DNA of 12,100 nucleotides. It comes from FEN-987 sp035524675. GTDB taxonomy: Archaea > Thermoproteota > Bathyarchaeia > 40CM-2-53-6. The notes under the pieces are model-generated. The model searched no databases and was not told the DNA's origin. It saw only the letters and a list, made by a program, of their open reading frames with translations. Position numbers and translations under genes: made by a program. Shown one piece after another: positions 6,526 through 12,100 of the stretch (positions are counted from its first letter, which is position 1; the number at the start of each line of letters is the position of its first letter). The DNA lies in NCBI GenBank assembly GCA_035524675.1, contig DATKOK010000108.1, forward strand, positions 1-12,100, in the 5' to 3' direction.

Positions 6526-7968
6526 CTAATATTCCCCTATCTCTTTCTTGTACGCGTCGGCTAGTCCTCTTCCCCAGTTGTCGAGTGGTTCTAGTCTGCC
6601 ATCGAAGAATCTCAGGACGGGAGGTTCGAACACGAACCTCAGACCCTTCACTAGGCTTCGATGTTTGCAAAGCCAATTTATCCTGTCAACAGCATATTCG
6701 ATGTGCGATAGCGAGTAGACCCTTCTTGGAATTGCGATACGTGTCAGTTCAATGTCGGCCATCACCTCCCTACCGTTTTTGTCTCGCTCCATCGATACAG
6801 TGCCTCGTTCCATGCTCCTGATTCCTGACGAGATGTATAGGGCCGCTGACAATGCACTCGCGGGGTATTCATTCTGGGGAATATGTGGCAGGAATTTCAT
6901 TGCGTCGAGATGGCATGCTAATCCGCCCGGTGGGGTCACCACGGGGATACCCGTTTCAACGAGTCTGTTTACGAAATACTTGATTTGTTCAACTGAGCAA
7001 CCTGCGACTGTTGGATCAACCATCTCCCGCATGCCCACCGTCATGGCTCCGATCTCTCGCATCGACATGCCTCCGTACGTGTAGAATCCTTCGTAGACCG
7101 GAAGCCAAGGTCTAATCTTGTCGAAGAGCTGCTTGTTGTTTGTTCCAATCATTCCTCCTCTAACGGAGGTGTTCTTCCTTCCGCTCATATAGTACAGGTC
7201 AACTATGCTGCAAATTTCTTTGACTATGTCTCCAACTGTTTTGTCCTCGTACCCTTTTTCTCTCTGTTTTATGAGGTAGGCATTTTCGCAAACTAGACTT
7301 CCATCTAGCACCAGGAGCAGTCCGTTTTCGTTACAGATTTGTCGTATCTGCTTTAGGTTTGCGAGTGAGAACGGTTGGCCTCCGATGAGGTTTGTTGTCG
7401 CTTCCATTCTTACAAACGCGATCTTCTCTTTTCCGTACTTCGCTACCGTGTTCTTGAGTTTCTGCGGATCCATGTTTCCCTTGAATTGGTTTGAGCTTTC
7501 GGTCTTCAGAGCTTCGTCGTAGTAGATTTCCAAGCAGAGAGCGTTGGGAAGTTCTATGTGTACTTTCGTGGTTGTGAAGTGATAGTTTGTTGGAACGACG
7601 TCGCCTGGTTTTATGAAGACTTTTGCGAGCAGGTGCTCTCCGGCCCTGCCTTGATGAACGTTCATCACGTACTTTAATCCTAGAACTTCCTCGACCGCTT
7701 GCGCGAACTCGTAGAAAGTCATGCTCCCCGCGTATGCGTCGTCGGCGTTCATCATGCCGGCGAATTGGTTGTCGCTCATCGCGTTAACTCCGCTATCAGT
7801 CAGCATGTCAAGGAAGATGTCCTTAGTTTTCAGCACGAAGGTGTTGTAACCGGCTTCGCCTATTGCCTTAAGTCTCTCCTCGACGCTTGCTAGCCGAATC
7901 TTTTGTACCATTCTTGTCTTATGCATCTCAATCGGAATTTCTTTTCCTGTAGATAGTCTAATGGACAA
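6526..7968 (-). CDS. tpl: Tyrosine phenol-lyase/tryptophanase family PLP enzyme, TPL-type signature
   Basis: Fold-type I beta-eliminating lyase (480 residues, normal length) that splits an aromatic amino acid to pyruvate, ammonia and phenol or indole. Conserved landmarks: AGYNTF (39-44), LTDSG (56-60), NQFAGMM, DDAYAGS (76-82), THQG-like NVHQGR, NLIGGQP (193-199), Asp222 for the PLP ring nitrogen, and MSGRKN with the Schiff-base Lys265. Substrate-side residues follow tyrosine phenol-lyase rather than tryptophanase. FTTT (131-134) has Thr132 where TnaA has Asp137. SMERG (385-389) places Arg388 at TPL Arg381 (Ile in TnaA). Phe454 stands at TPL Phe448 (His463 in TnaA). IPRRVY is also TPL-like. 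Oddly, the arginine that contacts the PLP 3'-oxygen (TPL Arg217, normally D-A-T-R) is Leu225 here, and the SGKKD loop is SGRKN. Start is TTG at 7968 with GAGGGATGA about 3 bases upstream. Tryptophanase remains an alternative annotation. Confidence 0.9.
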   Translation of the reverse strand: MSIRLSTGKEIPIEMHKTRMVQKIRLASVEERLKAIGEAGYNTFVLKTKDIFLDMLTDSGVNAMSDNQFAGMMNADDAYAGSMTFYEFAQAVEEVLGLKYVMNVHQGRAGEHLLAKVFIKPGDVVPTNYHFTTTKVHIELPNALCLEIYYDEALKTESSNQFKGNMDPQKLKNTVAKYGKEKIAFVRMEATTNLIGGQPFSLANLKQIRQICNENGLLLVLDGSLVCENAYLIKQREKGYEDKTVGDIVKEICSIVDLYYMSGRKNTSVRGGMIGTNNKQLFDKIRPWLPVYEGFYTYGGMSMREIGAMTVGMREMVDPTVAGCSVEQIKYFVNRLVETGIPVVTPPGGLACHLDAMKFLPHIPQNEYPASALSAALYISSGIRSMERGTVSMERDKNGREVMADIELTRIAIPRRVYSLSHIEYAVDRINWLCKHRSLVKGLRFVFEPPVLRFFDGRLEPLDNWGRGLADAYKKEIGEY

Positions 7969-7970
7969 AA

Positions 7971-7980
7971 GTCATCCCTC
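7971..7980 (-). promoter_or_regulatory. Shine-Dalgarno-like site for the PLP-lyase TTG start
   Basis: Read on the minus strand, GAGGGATGAC lies directly before TTTTG, with TTG at 7968-7966 taken as the start. It resembles the GAGGTGATC complement of the 16S rRNA tail and supports TTG as the initiation codon, since no in-frame ATG occurs before codon 15. The 73-bp gap to the upstream phosphatase gene is wide enough for a separate promoter; no convincing TATA box stands out in it. Confidence 0.4.
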
Positions 7981-8041
7981 GTGGGCTAGTGGATGCCATA
8001 CCGATTACTTATCGATTTAGATGAAATTCCTCACTAGAAGA

Positions 8042-8683
8042 TCACTTTGTTTTCAGCGCATTTAGAATTGGTTCAAAGTCCGCGACTTCGACCGCTTCGA
8101 GCTTGTTCAGACGAATAAGTTCAGCTGACACGGAGCCTTTCATAACAAACCGCAAGTTAGCTTCCTTCAAAGCGAAATAGTCAGCATAGCCATCTCCAAC
8201 GTACAGTACACAATAGTCCTTTCGTTGATAACTCCTCACTGTATCGTCCTTGAAGCTGAAAGATGTGGGATCGGATAATTTTGGAAATTCGAGTTTGAGG
8301 CCGTCGGAGGTGAAAGTTGTCTTGGGCGAGATAACGTCCACATGTATTCTGTTCCTTTCCAGAATATGTGCTATGCAAAAATCTAACCCGCCGCTAACCA
8401 GCTTCAGTTCGATTCCCTTGCTCTGACAATAGTTCACAACATCACCAAAGTAAGGCCTAATCGATACGGCTGAGTCTACCTTCTTCAGAATCTCATCTTT
8501 TGATTCGTTAATCATCCCAAATTCATCTCTAAGCGATTCTTCAAATGATATTTCGCCGAGCCTAAACTGCTGTTCTACATATCGCCAGTCGCCATTGGCG
8601 AATCTGTCCAGCACATACTCACCAGAATCGATGTCGATGACGGTCCCGTCAAAATCGCTTAACAGAACGATTCGCTTTGACAT
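8042..8683 (-). CDS. HAD-IB phosphatase, MtnX/phosphoserine-phosphatase-like
   Basis: A 213-residue HAD phosphatase with class-IB layout. Motif I is SDFDGTV (Asp10, Asp12). A helical cap runs to about 75. Motif II is LKLVSGGLDF (Ser97), motif III is probably Lys145 in FKDDTVRSY, and motif IV is YVGDGYADYFAL (Asp164, Asp168). This resembles MtnX (2-hydroxy-3-keto-5-methylthiopentenyl-1-phosphate phosphatase of methionine salvage) and phosphoserine phosphatase; no mtn or ser genes are adjacent, so the substrate is open. ATG at 8683 has a good ribosome-binding site, AGAGGTTGTGATC, overlapping the stop of the upstream CopD-like gene 12 bp away, which argues for an operon with it. The next gene downstream follows after 73 bp. 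Family confident, specificity not. Confidence 0.85.
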   Translation of the reverse strand: MSKRIVLLSDFDGTVIDIDSGEYVLDRFANGDWRYVEQQFRLGEISFEESLRDEFGMINESKDEILKKVDSAVSIRPYFGDVVNYCQSKGIELKLVSGGLDFCIAHILERNRIHVDVISPKTTFTSDGLKLEFPKLSDPTSFSFKDDTVRSYQRKDYCVLYVGDGYADYFALKEANLRFVMKGSVSAELIRLNKLEAVEVADFEPILNALKTK

Positions 8684-8695
8684 TGATCACAACCT

Positions 8696-9199
8696 CTATG
8701 GAGGCATTTGCATTAAGACAGCCAAGAGAAATATGGTCGCCATAAGGATCAGATTAGCGGCTGAGACCTTTCTGCTGGTTTCCCTAAGTCTCCTTAGCGC
8801 TTCCAGGTTTCGTTCCCTCGCGAAAGCAACGATTCGCTTTCCAAAGTAGACGTTGTGTACATATATCAGGATCAACAAGAGGATTACTAGAATAATCTTC
8901 GTTAGTAGAATCGTGCCCGGGTAGGTGAGAAGATTCTGCCAGGAAGTAATGTACCATGATGCATTGTAAATTCCGGTAAGAACTATGACTCCGAGCGTAG
9001 GAGTGACGATTTTTCCGAAGACCTTAGCGATCTTGCCTATGATCTGTGTTCGTTCCGACTCGTCTGTTGTAATAAGTCGAGATGCAGGAATTATCACTAA
9101 CCAGAAGAAGAAGGAGCCTCCGACAAAGAATGTTGCCGCGAACAGGTGTATCCATAATATGGCGACATTTAGGTATGATTGAAATGGAATCAGGTTCAA
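8696..9199 (-). CDS. CopD-like four-helix membrane protein
   Basis: A 167-residue integral membrane protein with four predicted transmembrane helices, at about 12-38, 60-82, 97-118 and 146-164. The first helix pattern WIHLFAATFFVGGSFFF and the short cytosol-rich loop RERNLEALRRLRETSRK between helices 3 and 4 match the CopD/DUF2269-like group, some members of which are linked to copper homeostasis or haem-type ligands. Helix histidines are His18 and His115. Metal handling is suggested by the family but not shown here, because no CopA/CopC or copper-ATPase gene is nearby. The TTG at 9199 has GGAG three bases before it, a rather short spacing. The gene follows the DUF4760-like gene by 24 bp and precedes the HAD phosphatase by 12 bp. 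Topology is reliable; the family name is moderately so. Confidence 0.75.
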   Translation of the reverse strand: MNLIPFQSYLNVAILWIHLFAATFFVGGSFFFWLVIIPASRLITTDESERTQIIGKIAKVFGKIVTPTLGVIVLTGIYNASWYITSWQNLLTYPGTILLTKIILVILLLILIYVHNVYFGKRIVAFARERNLEALRRLRETSRKVSAANLILMATIFLLAVLMQMPP

Positions 9200-9223
9200 T
9201 TGCTCCGGCGTTGGACATTTAGT

Positions 9224-9766
9224 TTACGTGTCTTGTTTGCTTGTAACGAGATTATAAAGACGTTCGAACGCCAAGTAGTTCTCCTCCTCACCATGCTCTT
9301 TCCGCATGCCGATGACAAAGACCCTCATCGACTCCCAAGCTAGTTCGGTTAGAAACATATCCTCGATAATGTCCTTTCTCACTATCCCTCTCTCAACGAG
9401 GACCCCGAGCGATTCGAAGAGCGCGCCTATCTGGTAAAACGAGACTTGATCCTGCTTCGGCAACTTCATGAAATCTTGGAAACTGTTGATCTCAGAGTTC
9501 AACACAGTTAACCAAGCCGATTGAACCTCAGCAGTGTTCGCAAACTCATACAGCCTCATAATCAGGTCCATATTTGCGAGATCGTTATTCTGTTTCATCT
9601 GTTCGTTTGTCAGTTTTGCTTGAATTGCCGCTGTTTTCGCTTGTTCATTGGCGGCTTCTATCAACTTGTTATTTTGTCGAAGCTGAACGATAACGAACAA
9701 TGCACCGAGAATGATTGCCAGTGAGCTAAGGAGGGACAGGTCGGCAGTTATACTTCCAATATCCAC
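9224..9766 (-). CDS. Membrane-anchored coiled-coil protein, DUF4760-like
   Basis: A 180-residue protein of unknown function. One N-terminal hydrophobic helix (about 9-29, SLLSSLAIILGALFVIVQL) is followed directly by a Gln/Asn/Lys-rich coiled-coil segment (about 30-62). A soluble all-helical region follows (66-176) with pattern IMRLYEFAN...IGALFESLGVLVERGIV...AWESMRVFVIGMRKEHG. This arrangement is shared by DUF4760-type proteins, which are widespread in bacteria and archaea and uncharacterised. There are no cysteines or catalytic motifs. Start GTG at 9766, without a Shine-Dalgarno site; AACTTATCA about 24 bp upstream could be a weak TATA box for a leaderless message. It is probably the first gene of the leftward unit with the CopD-like protein 24 bp downstream. 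The assignment is by architecture only. Confidence 0.65.
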   Translation of the reverse strand: MDIGSITADLSLLSSLAIILGALFVIVQLRQNNKLIEAANEQAKTAAIQAKLTNEQMKQNNDLANMDLIMRLYEFANTAEVQSAWLTVLNSEINSFQDFMKLPKQDQVSFYQIGALFESLGVLVERGIVRKDIIEDMFLTELAWESMRVFVIGMRKEHGEEENYLAFERLYNLVTSKQDT

Positions 9767-9822
9767 TGGGCTCAGCCAAGGTTGATGATAAGTTCTCTGT
9801 ATTAGAAATGTCGCCCCGACGT

Positions 9823-9883
9823 TATGACCCTCGGAACATTCCGTTCGGATGCGGCCGCGGATGACCGTAGCCTGCAGGTCATA
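9823..9883. repeat. Palindrome-dense intergenic segment
   Basis: In 61 bp there are several exact inverted repeats. TATGACC (9823-9829) pairs with GGTCATA (9877-9883). CGGAA-CA-TTCCG lies at 9832-9843, TCCGTTCGGA at 9840-9849, GCGGCCGC at 9851-9858 and CCTGCAGG at 9871-9878. A second copy of ATGACC at 9861-9866 can also pair with 9877-9882. CGGATG occurs twice (9846 and 9858). The outer 7-bp pairing could close a branched RNA structure, or the palindromes could be protein sites between the divergent genes. The segment also lies inside a possible 45-codon ORF, so coding constraint is an alternative. Function unknown. Confidence 0.45.
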
Positions 9884-9961
9884 TCCTATCTCGACAATAG
9901 AACGTGGACCTTAAGCACGTTTCTTGCGCCAATTATTCTGATAGCATATGGAGTTACATGA
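9824..9961 (+). CDS. Possible 45-residue small membrane protein
   Basis: An ORF too short for routine calling, ATG at 9824 to TGA at 9961. It has a polar N-terminal half (MTLGTFRSDAAADDRS) and a hydrophobic C-terminal stretch, WTLSTFLAPIILIAYGV (about 28-44), that could form one tail-anchor helix. It overlaps the ATG of the next rightward gene by 14 bp in a different frame, which would allow translational coupling. It would also reduce the divergent spacer to 57 bp, close to the 62-bp spacer upstream. Against it: no Shine-Dalgarno site, no recognised family, and the palindromes that fill its first half. It may instead be a remnant or chance ORF. Confidence 0.3.
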   Translation: MTLGTFRSDAAADDRSLQVISYLDNRTWTLSTFLAPIILIAYGVT

Positions 9962-10172
9962 GCTCGAGACGAGGGCTGTCGAGCTCCTTCGAAGTAAATT
10001 GGAGAAAGGTTCGATTACATCGTTGAACGCGAAGGTCGAACCACAAGCAAAAGATTTGGTCGCAGTCAACGGAACCTTCGAGGATCCCGAAGGACATTTG
10101 AGCAGGTTCGAGGTAAAGTTCCAGATTAAGCGGGAACAAGCTCAGGTCGTAAGTTGGTACATATCTGGCTAG
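9948..10172 (+). CDS. Small protein of unknown function (74 aa)
   Basis: Not recognised. The 74 residues begin with a charged helix (MELHELETRAVELLRSKLE, about 1-19) followed by alternating polar/hydrophobic segments (about 25-34, 36-43, 51-60, 66-73) that read as a four-stranded sheet ending VVSWYISG. There are no cysteines, no membrane segment and no signal peptide. The helix-plus-sheet plan suggests a compact soluble domain. The ATG at 9948 is the natural start; upstream AATTATT and CTTAAG are AT-rich but not at a clear promoter distance. Its TAG stop shares the CTAG palindrome at 10169-10172 with the etfA stop on the other strand, a tail-to-tail overlap of 4 bp. The amphipathic pattern and lack of a better ORF on either strand here support a real gene. 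Confidence 0.6.
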   Translation: MELHELETRAVELLRSKLEKGSITSLNAKVEPQAKDLVAVNGTFEDPEGHLSRFEVKFQIKREQAQVVSWYISG

Positions 10173-11179
10173 TTTCCCTTTGGTTGAGACTCCAGCTCCA
10201 TGATTAGAGTCGGGAGGATTGAGAACAGATCGCCTACGATACCGTAGGTTGCGACCTTGAATATTGGCGCTTCTGGGTCGATGTTAATTGCAACAATCTC
10301 TTTCGCAGTTCTTACTCCAACCAAGTGCTGTACTGCTCCAGAAATACCGAGGGCCATGTACATCTTGGGAGAGATAACGCGGCCTGTTAGACCGATCTGC
10401 TGGCTGTGGGGCAACCATCCTGCATCGACTACTCCTCTGGATCCACCTACGGCGGCGTTGAGCAAGACCGCCAACCTATTCACTGTTTTCAAATTATCTA
10501 GATTTCCTAAGCCTCTGCCGACTCCGATCACGACTTCAGCCTCATCCAAGTTCCCTGCCTCCTCCGCGACTTCCCTCACTGTTTCTAGCACTTTCTTGTC
10601 GAACGTCCTTGGGAGCCCAGCGAGGTTAGCATGTTCAACCTCGAACTTCACCTTCGTGGTTGTTTTGGCAGGCTTTGTTATGTGCGGCCTCAGCGTGGCG
10701 AGTTGAGGCTTCGCGGTTGGCTGATGTATTACTGCCATCAGGTTTCCTCCGAATGCAGGTCGCACTTGTACGAATCGGCCCTCGTCATCAACACTGACCT
10801 CGGTACAATCCGCTGCAAGTCCCACCTCCAATCTCGCTGCCAGCCTCCCGGCAAGGTCTCGACCGTCATACGTTGCAGGAAAGAGGATGACCGAGGGCGG
10901 TGCCTTTTTCACGAGTGCCGCGATCGACTCCGAGTAAACTTCCGGGATGAATTGATTGGCGCCTTCGCCTGAAATGAAGATTATCTTGTTAGGACCGTAC
11001 TCCTCGAGGGTGCGCGCCATTGGATCTAAACCATTGCCGACCATGACGAGAGTCAGTTGCTGCTTGAGGGAGTCGGCTATCCATCTTCCGGTGGTCAGAA
11101 GTTCTAACGTAACCGTAGCCAATTGGCCATCTTTCTGTTCACCAACAACCCAAACGCCGTTGGCTGAGGTTTGAGTCAA
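10169..11179 (-). CDS. etfA: Electron transfer flavoprotein alpha subunit (FixB-like)
   Basis: FAD-binding subunit of the EtfAB heterodimer, 336 residues. It accepts electrons from acyl-CoA or other dehydrogenases and passes them to a quinone oxidoreductase or, in bifurcating types, between carriers. The N-terminal half is VWVVGEQKDGQLATVTLELL (9-28) and PATYDGRDLAGRLAARL (101-117). The C-terminal FAD domain has GVGRGLGN (219-226), VGGSRGVVDAGW (244-255, Arg248), QIGLTGRVISP (261-271, Thr265), ALGISGAVQHLVG (276-288, His285), AINIDPEAPIFKVA (297-310) and YGIVGDLF (312-319). The usual VGQTG is LTG-preceded here, with Leu264 replacing Gln. Start is TTG at 11179, overlapping the etfB stop as TTGA, so translation is probably coupled. 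No FixC, FixX or acyl-CoA dehydrogenase gene is in the window, so the partner is unknown. Confidence 0.96.
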   Translation of the reverse strand: MTQTSANGVWVVGEQKDGQLATVTLELLTTGRWIADSLKQQLTLVMVGNGLDPMARTLEEYGPNKIIFISGEGANQFIPEVYSESIAALVKKAPPSVILFPATYDGRDLAGRLAARLEVGLAADCTEVSVDDEGRFVQVRPAFGGNLMAVIHQPTAKPQLATLRPHITKPAKTTTKVKFEVEHANLAGLPRTFDKKVLETVREVAEEAGNLDEAEVVIGVGRGLGNLDNLKTVNRLAVLLNAAVGGSRGVVDAGWLPHSQQIGLTGRVISPKMYMALGISGAVQHLVGVRTAKEIVAINIDPEAPIFKVATYGIVGDLFSILPTLIMELESQPKGN

Positions 11180-11967
11180 TTCGCAATTCCTTCCTTTTTG
11201 AGCAGTCCGAGCAGTAGGGGAATGGCGTCTTTGTCATCTGCGCGAACTATCTTGCATTCTCCTGTTCTTAGGTTAGGCGTGAAAACCTTCAGGACATGCG
11301 TACGGGATCCTGGTAGTCCCACCTGATCCTTCTGAGCTCCGATACTTTCCGCCGTGAAGATCTCGATCTGCTTCTTCTTTGCTGCCATTTGGCTGAGTAA
11401 GGTTGGAATGCGAGGCACATTAAGAGCCTTTGTCGCGGTCAGGAGACACGGAATAGAAGAGCTGATGAGTTGGTGACCTTGCTCAGTCATCCTTTCGGCA
11501 ACCAACGATTTGCCGTCATCCTTGATTTCGACGCGTTTCACATAGGAAACATGAGGTATGCCTAGAAGCTCAGCTATTTCCGGTCCAACTTGAGATGTCT
11601 CTCCGTCCACAGCTTTCATGCCGCATAGTACTAGGTCGAAGCCAAGCTTCTGAATCGTCATCGCAAGCGTCTTTGAAGTAGCCCAGGTGTCGGCTCCCGC
11701 AAACTTGGGGTCAGAGAGTAGTACAGCTCGATCTGCCCCCATAGCGAGGCATTTGGATAGGGTCTCTTTGGCTTGCAAAGGTCCCATGCTGATTACGGTC
11801 ACGTCGCCGCCCGATTTCTCTCGGATCCTCAGAGCTTCTTCAACAGCAAACTCGTCAAACGGGTTCAGAATGCTGGGCACGCCAGAACGAATCAACGTGT
11901 GCTTGACCTCGTCGATTCTGATCTCGGCAACGTCCGGGACCTGCTTTACACAAACCACAATCCTCAA
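11176..11967 (-). CDS. etfB: Electron transfer flavoprotein beta subunit (FixA-like)
   Basis: Beta subunit of EtfAB, 263 residues, first gene of the etfB-etfA pair. The N-terminus RIVVCVKQVPDVAEIRID (2-19) and NPFDEFAVEEALRI (35-48) are standard. VISMGPLQAKETL (58-70), AMGADRAVLLSD (75-86), AGADTWATS (90-98) and CGMKAVDGETSQVGPE (115-130) form the nucleotide/FAD-AMP pocket. The ETF-beta signature runs from VAERM (156) to NVPRIP (183-188). The DGETSQVGP and AGADTWATS segments resemble FixA and electron-bifurcating ETF proteins more than mitochondrial ETF, hinting at a second FAD rather than AMP; this is not proof. Start TTG at 11967 gives exactly the family N-terminus. No Shine-Dalgarno site is seen. 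A TATA-like ATATTATA at 12022-12015 would give a leader of about 25 bases. Confidence 0.96.
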   Translation of the reverse strand: MRIVVCVKQVPDVAEIRIDEVKHTLIRSGVPSILNPFDEFAVEEALRIREKSGGDVTVISMGPLQAKETLSKCLAMGADRAVLLSDPKFAGADTWATSKTLAMTIQKLGFDLVLCGMKAVDGETSQVGPEIAELLGIPHVSYVKRVEIKDDGKSLVAERMTEQGHQLISSSIPCLLTATKALNVPRIPTLLSQMAAKKKQIEIFTAESIGAQKDQVGLPGSRTHVLKVFTPNLRTGECKIVRADDKDAIPLLLGLLKKEGIAN

Positions 11968-12000
11968 GCGTTTTGCACTGCCATTTACTGAAGATGAGTG

Positions 12001-12022
12001 CCGTCCGTGACGGGTATAATAT
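12001..12022. promoter_or_regulatory. TATA element with adjacent inverted repeat before etfBA
   Basis: TATAATAT at 12015-12022 reads ATATTATA leftward, about 48-55 bp before the etfB TTG, predicting a transcription start near 11992. Directly beside it is the exact inverted repeat CCGTC-CGT-GACGG (12001-12013). It sits between the TATA box and the predicted start, the usual position for an archaeal repressor operator. Rightward, the same box would place a start near 12045, ahead of the possible gene at 12095. Both uses are inferred from position. Confidence 0.35.
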
Positions 12023-12094
12023 GGGGGTACGATTTTCTACCTTGAAAAAACCCATCTCACCCACATCAGTGAGAGAATCAAGCTGGAGAGAAAA

Positions 12095-12100
12095 ATGGTC
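12095..12100 (+). CDS. Probable start of a rightward gene cut by the window edge
   Basis: Only two codons (ATG GTC) are visible. They are supported by GGAGAG at 12085-12090, a good Shine-Dalgarno site four bases before the ATG and one of the best in the window, and by a TATA-like box about 75 bp upstream. A gene divergent from etfBA is expected here because the 133-bp region left of the edge is otherwise empty. The product cannot be told. Confidence 0.3.

Noticed and set aside
9851..9878. NotI and SbfI rare-cutter sites close together, suggesting cloning-vector sequence
   Set aside because: The flanking sequence matches no polylinker I recognise and reads on smoothly into neighbouring genes; treated as natural palindromes.
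9823..9883. tRNA-like closing stem TATGACC/GGTCATA
   Set aside because: The enclosed length (61 bases) is too short for a tRNA with a 7-bp acceptor stem, and no T-loop (TTCGA-type) or anticodon arm can be placed.
10257..10706. 149-codon rightward ORF opposite etfA
   Set aside because: It lies wholly antisense to the well-conserved EtfA coding region and its translation has no domain pattern; it is a shadow frame.
12015..12020. Bacterial -10 box TATAAT
   Set aside because: No matching -35 element is present, and the genome is archaeal by its other genes; an archaeal TATA reading fits better.

Overview
The window looks like a chromosomal segment of an archaeon. The reasons are a Hel308-type Ski2-like DNA repair helicase (an archaeal housekeeping gene), an archaeal-style adenylosuccinate lyase N-terminus, AT-rich TATA boxes about 25 bp before start codons (one apparently giving a leaderless message), no bacterial -35/-10 pairs before most genes, and few strong Shine-Dalgarno sites. 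Base composition is balanced. The gene mix (Hel308, EtfAB, a tyrosine phenol-lyase-like enzyme, zinc-ribbon/winged-helix proteins) would suit a TACK-group lineage such as Bathyarchaeia or a non-ammonia-oxidising relative of Nitrososphaeria. That placement is inference; the sequence alone does not settle it.

Layout. (1) 3-1676 (+): the C-terminal three quarters of hel308, cut by the window edge. (2) 1677-3041 (-): purB, whose stop codon abuts the hel308 stop with no base between. (3) 3104-5564 (+): a tight three-gene unit divergent from purB. It encodes an asparagine-synthetase-like enzyme without the glutaminase cysteine, a double zinc-ribbon/winged-helix protein, and a 5'-nucleotidase-like HAD hydrolase. 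The first two genes overlap by 4 bp and the third follows 2 bp later. A palindromic TATA element between purB and this unit is placed so that it could serve both. (4) 9766-5617 (-): seven genes all read leftward. These are a one-helix membrane/coiled-coil protein, a CopD-like four-helix membrane protein, a MtnX/SerB-like HAD phosphatase, a tyrosine phenol-lyase-type PLP enzyme, a small thioredoxin-fold protein, and a CNHC thioredoxin/peroxiredoxin-like protein. Spacings of 12-30 bp suggest at least two operons, broken by the 73-bp gap before the PLP lyase. (5) 9767-9947: the largest gap (181 bp), which carries a dense group of palindromes and possibly a 45-codon ORF. (6) 9948-10172 (+): a small 74-residue protein of unknown function whose stop overlaps that of etfA. 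(7) 11967-10169 (-): etfB-etfA, translationally coupled by a TTGA overlap. (8) 11968-12100: a divergent promoter region, with a likely start of a rightward gene at 12095. No stretch over 300 bp lacks a gene, and no rRNA, tRNA, CRISPR array or insertion sequence was seen.

How the parts may work together. The PLP lyase would cleave tyrosine (or a related aromatic amino acid) to an aromatic leaving group, pyruvate and ammonia. EtfAB moves electrons from acyl-CoA or similar oxidations, so both fit amino-acid catabolism, though they lie in different transcription units. The two thioredoxin-fold proteins immediately downstream of the lyase suggest a thiol-redox role in the same unit. The purB/Asn-synthetase-like/nucleotidase group suggests a nucleotide- or amidation-related function that is not identifiable from sequence alone. 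Start codons are unusual: six of the thirteen complete genes appear to start with TTG, including purB, etfA and etfB, whose family N-termini fit the TTG positions.
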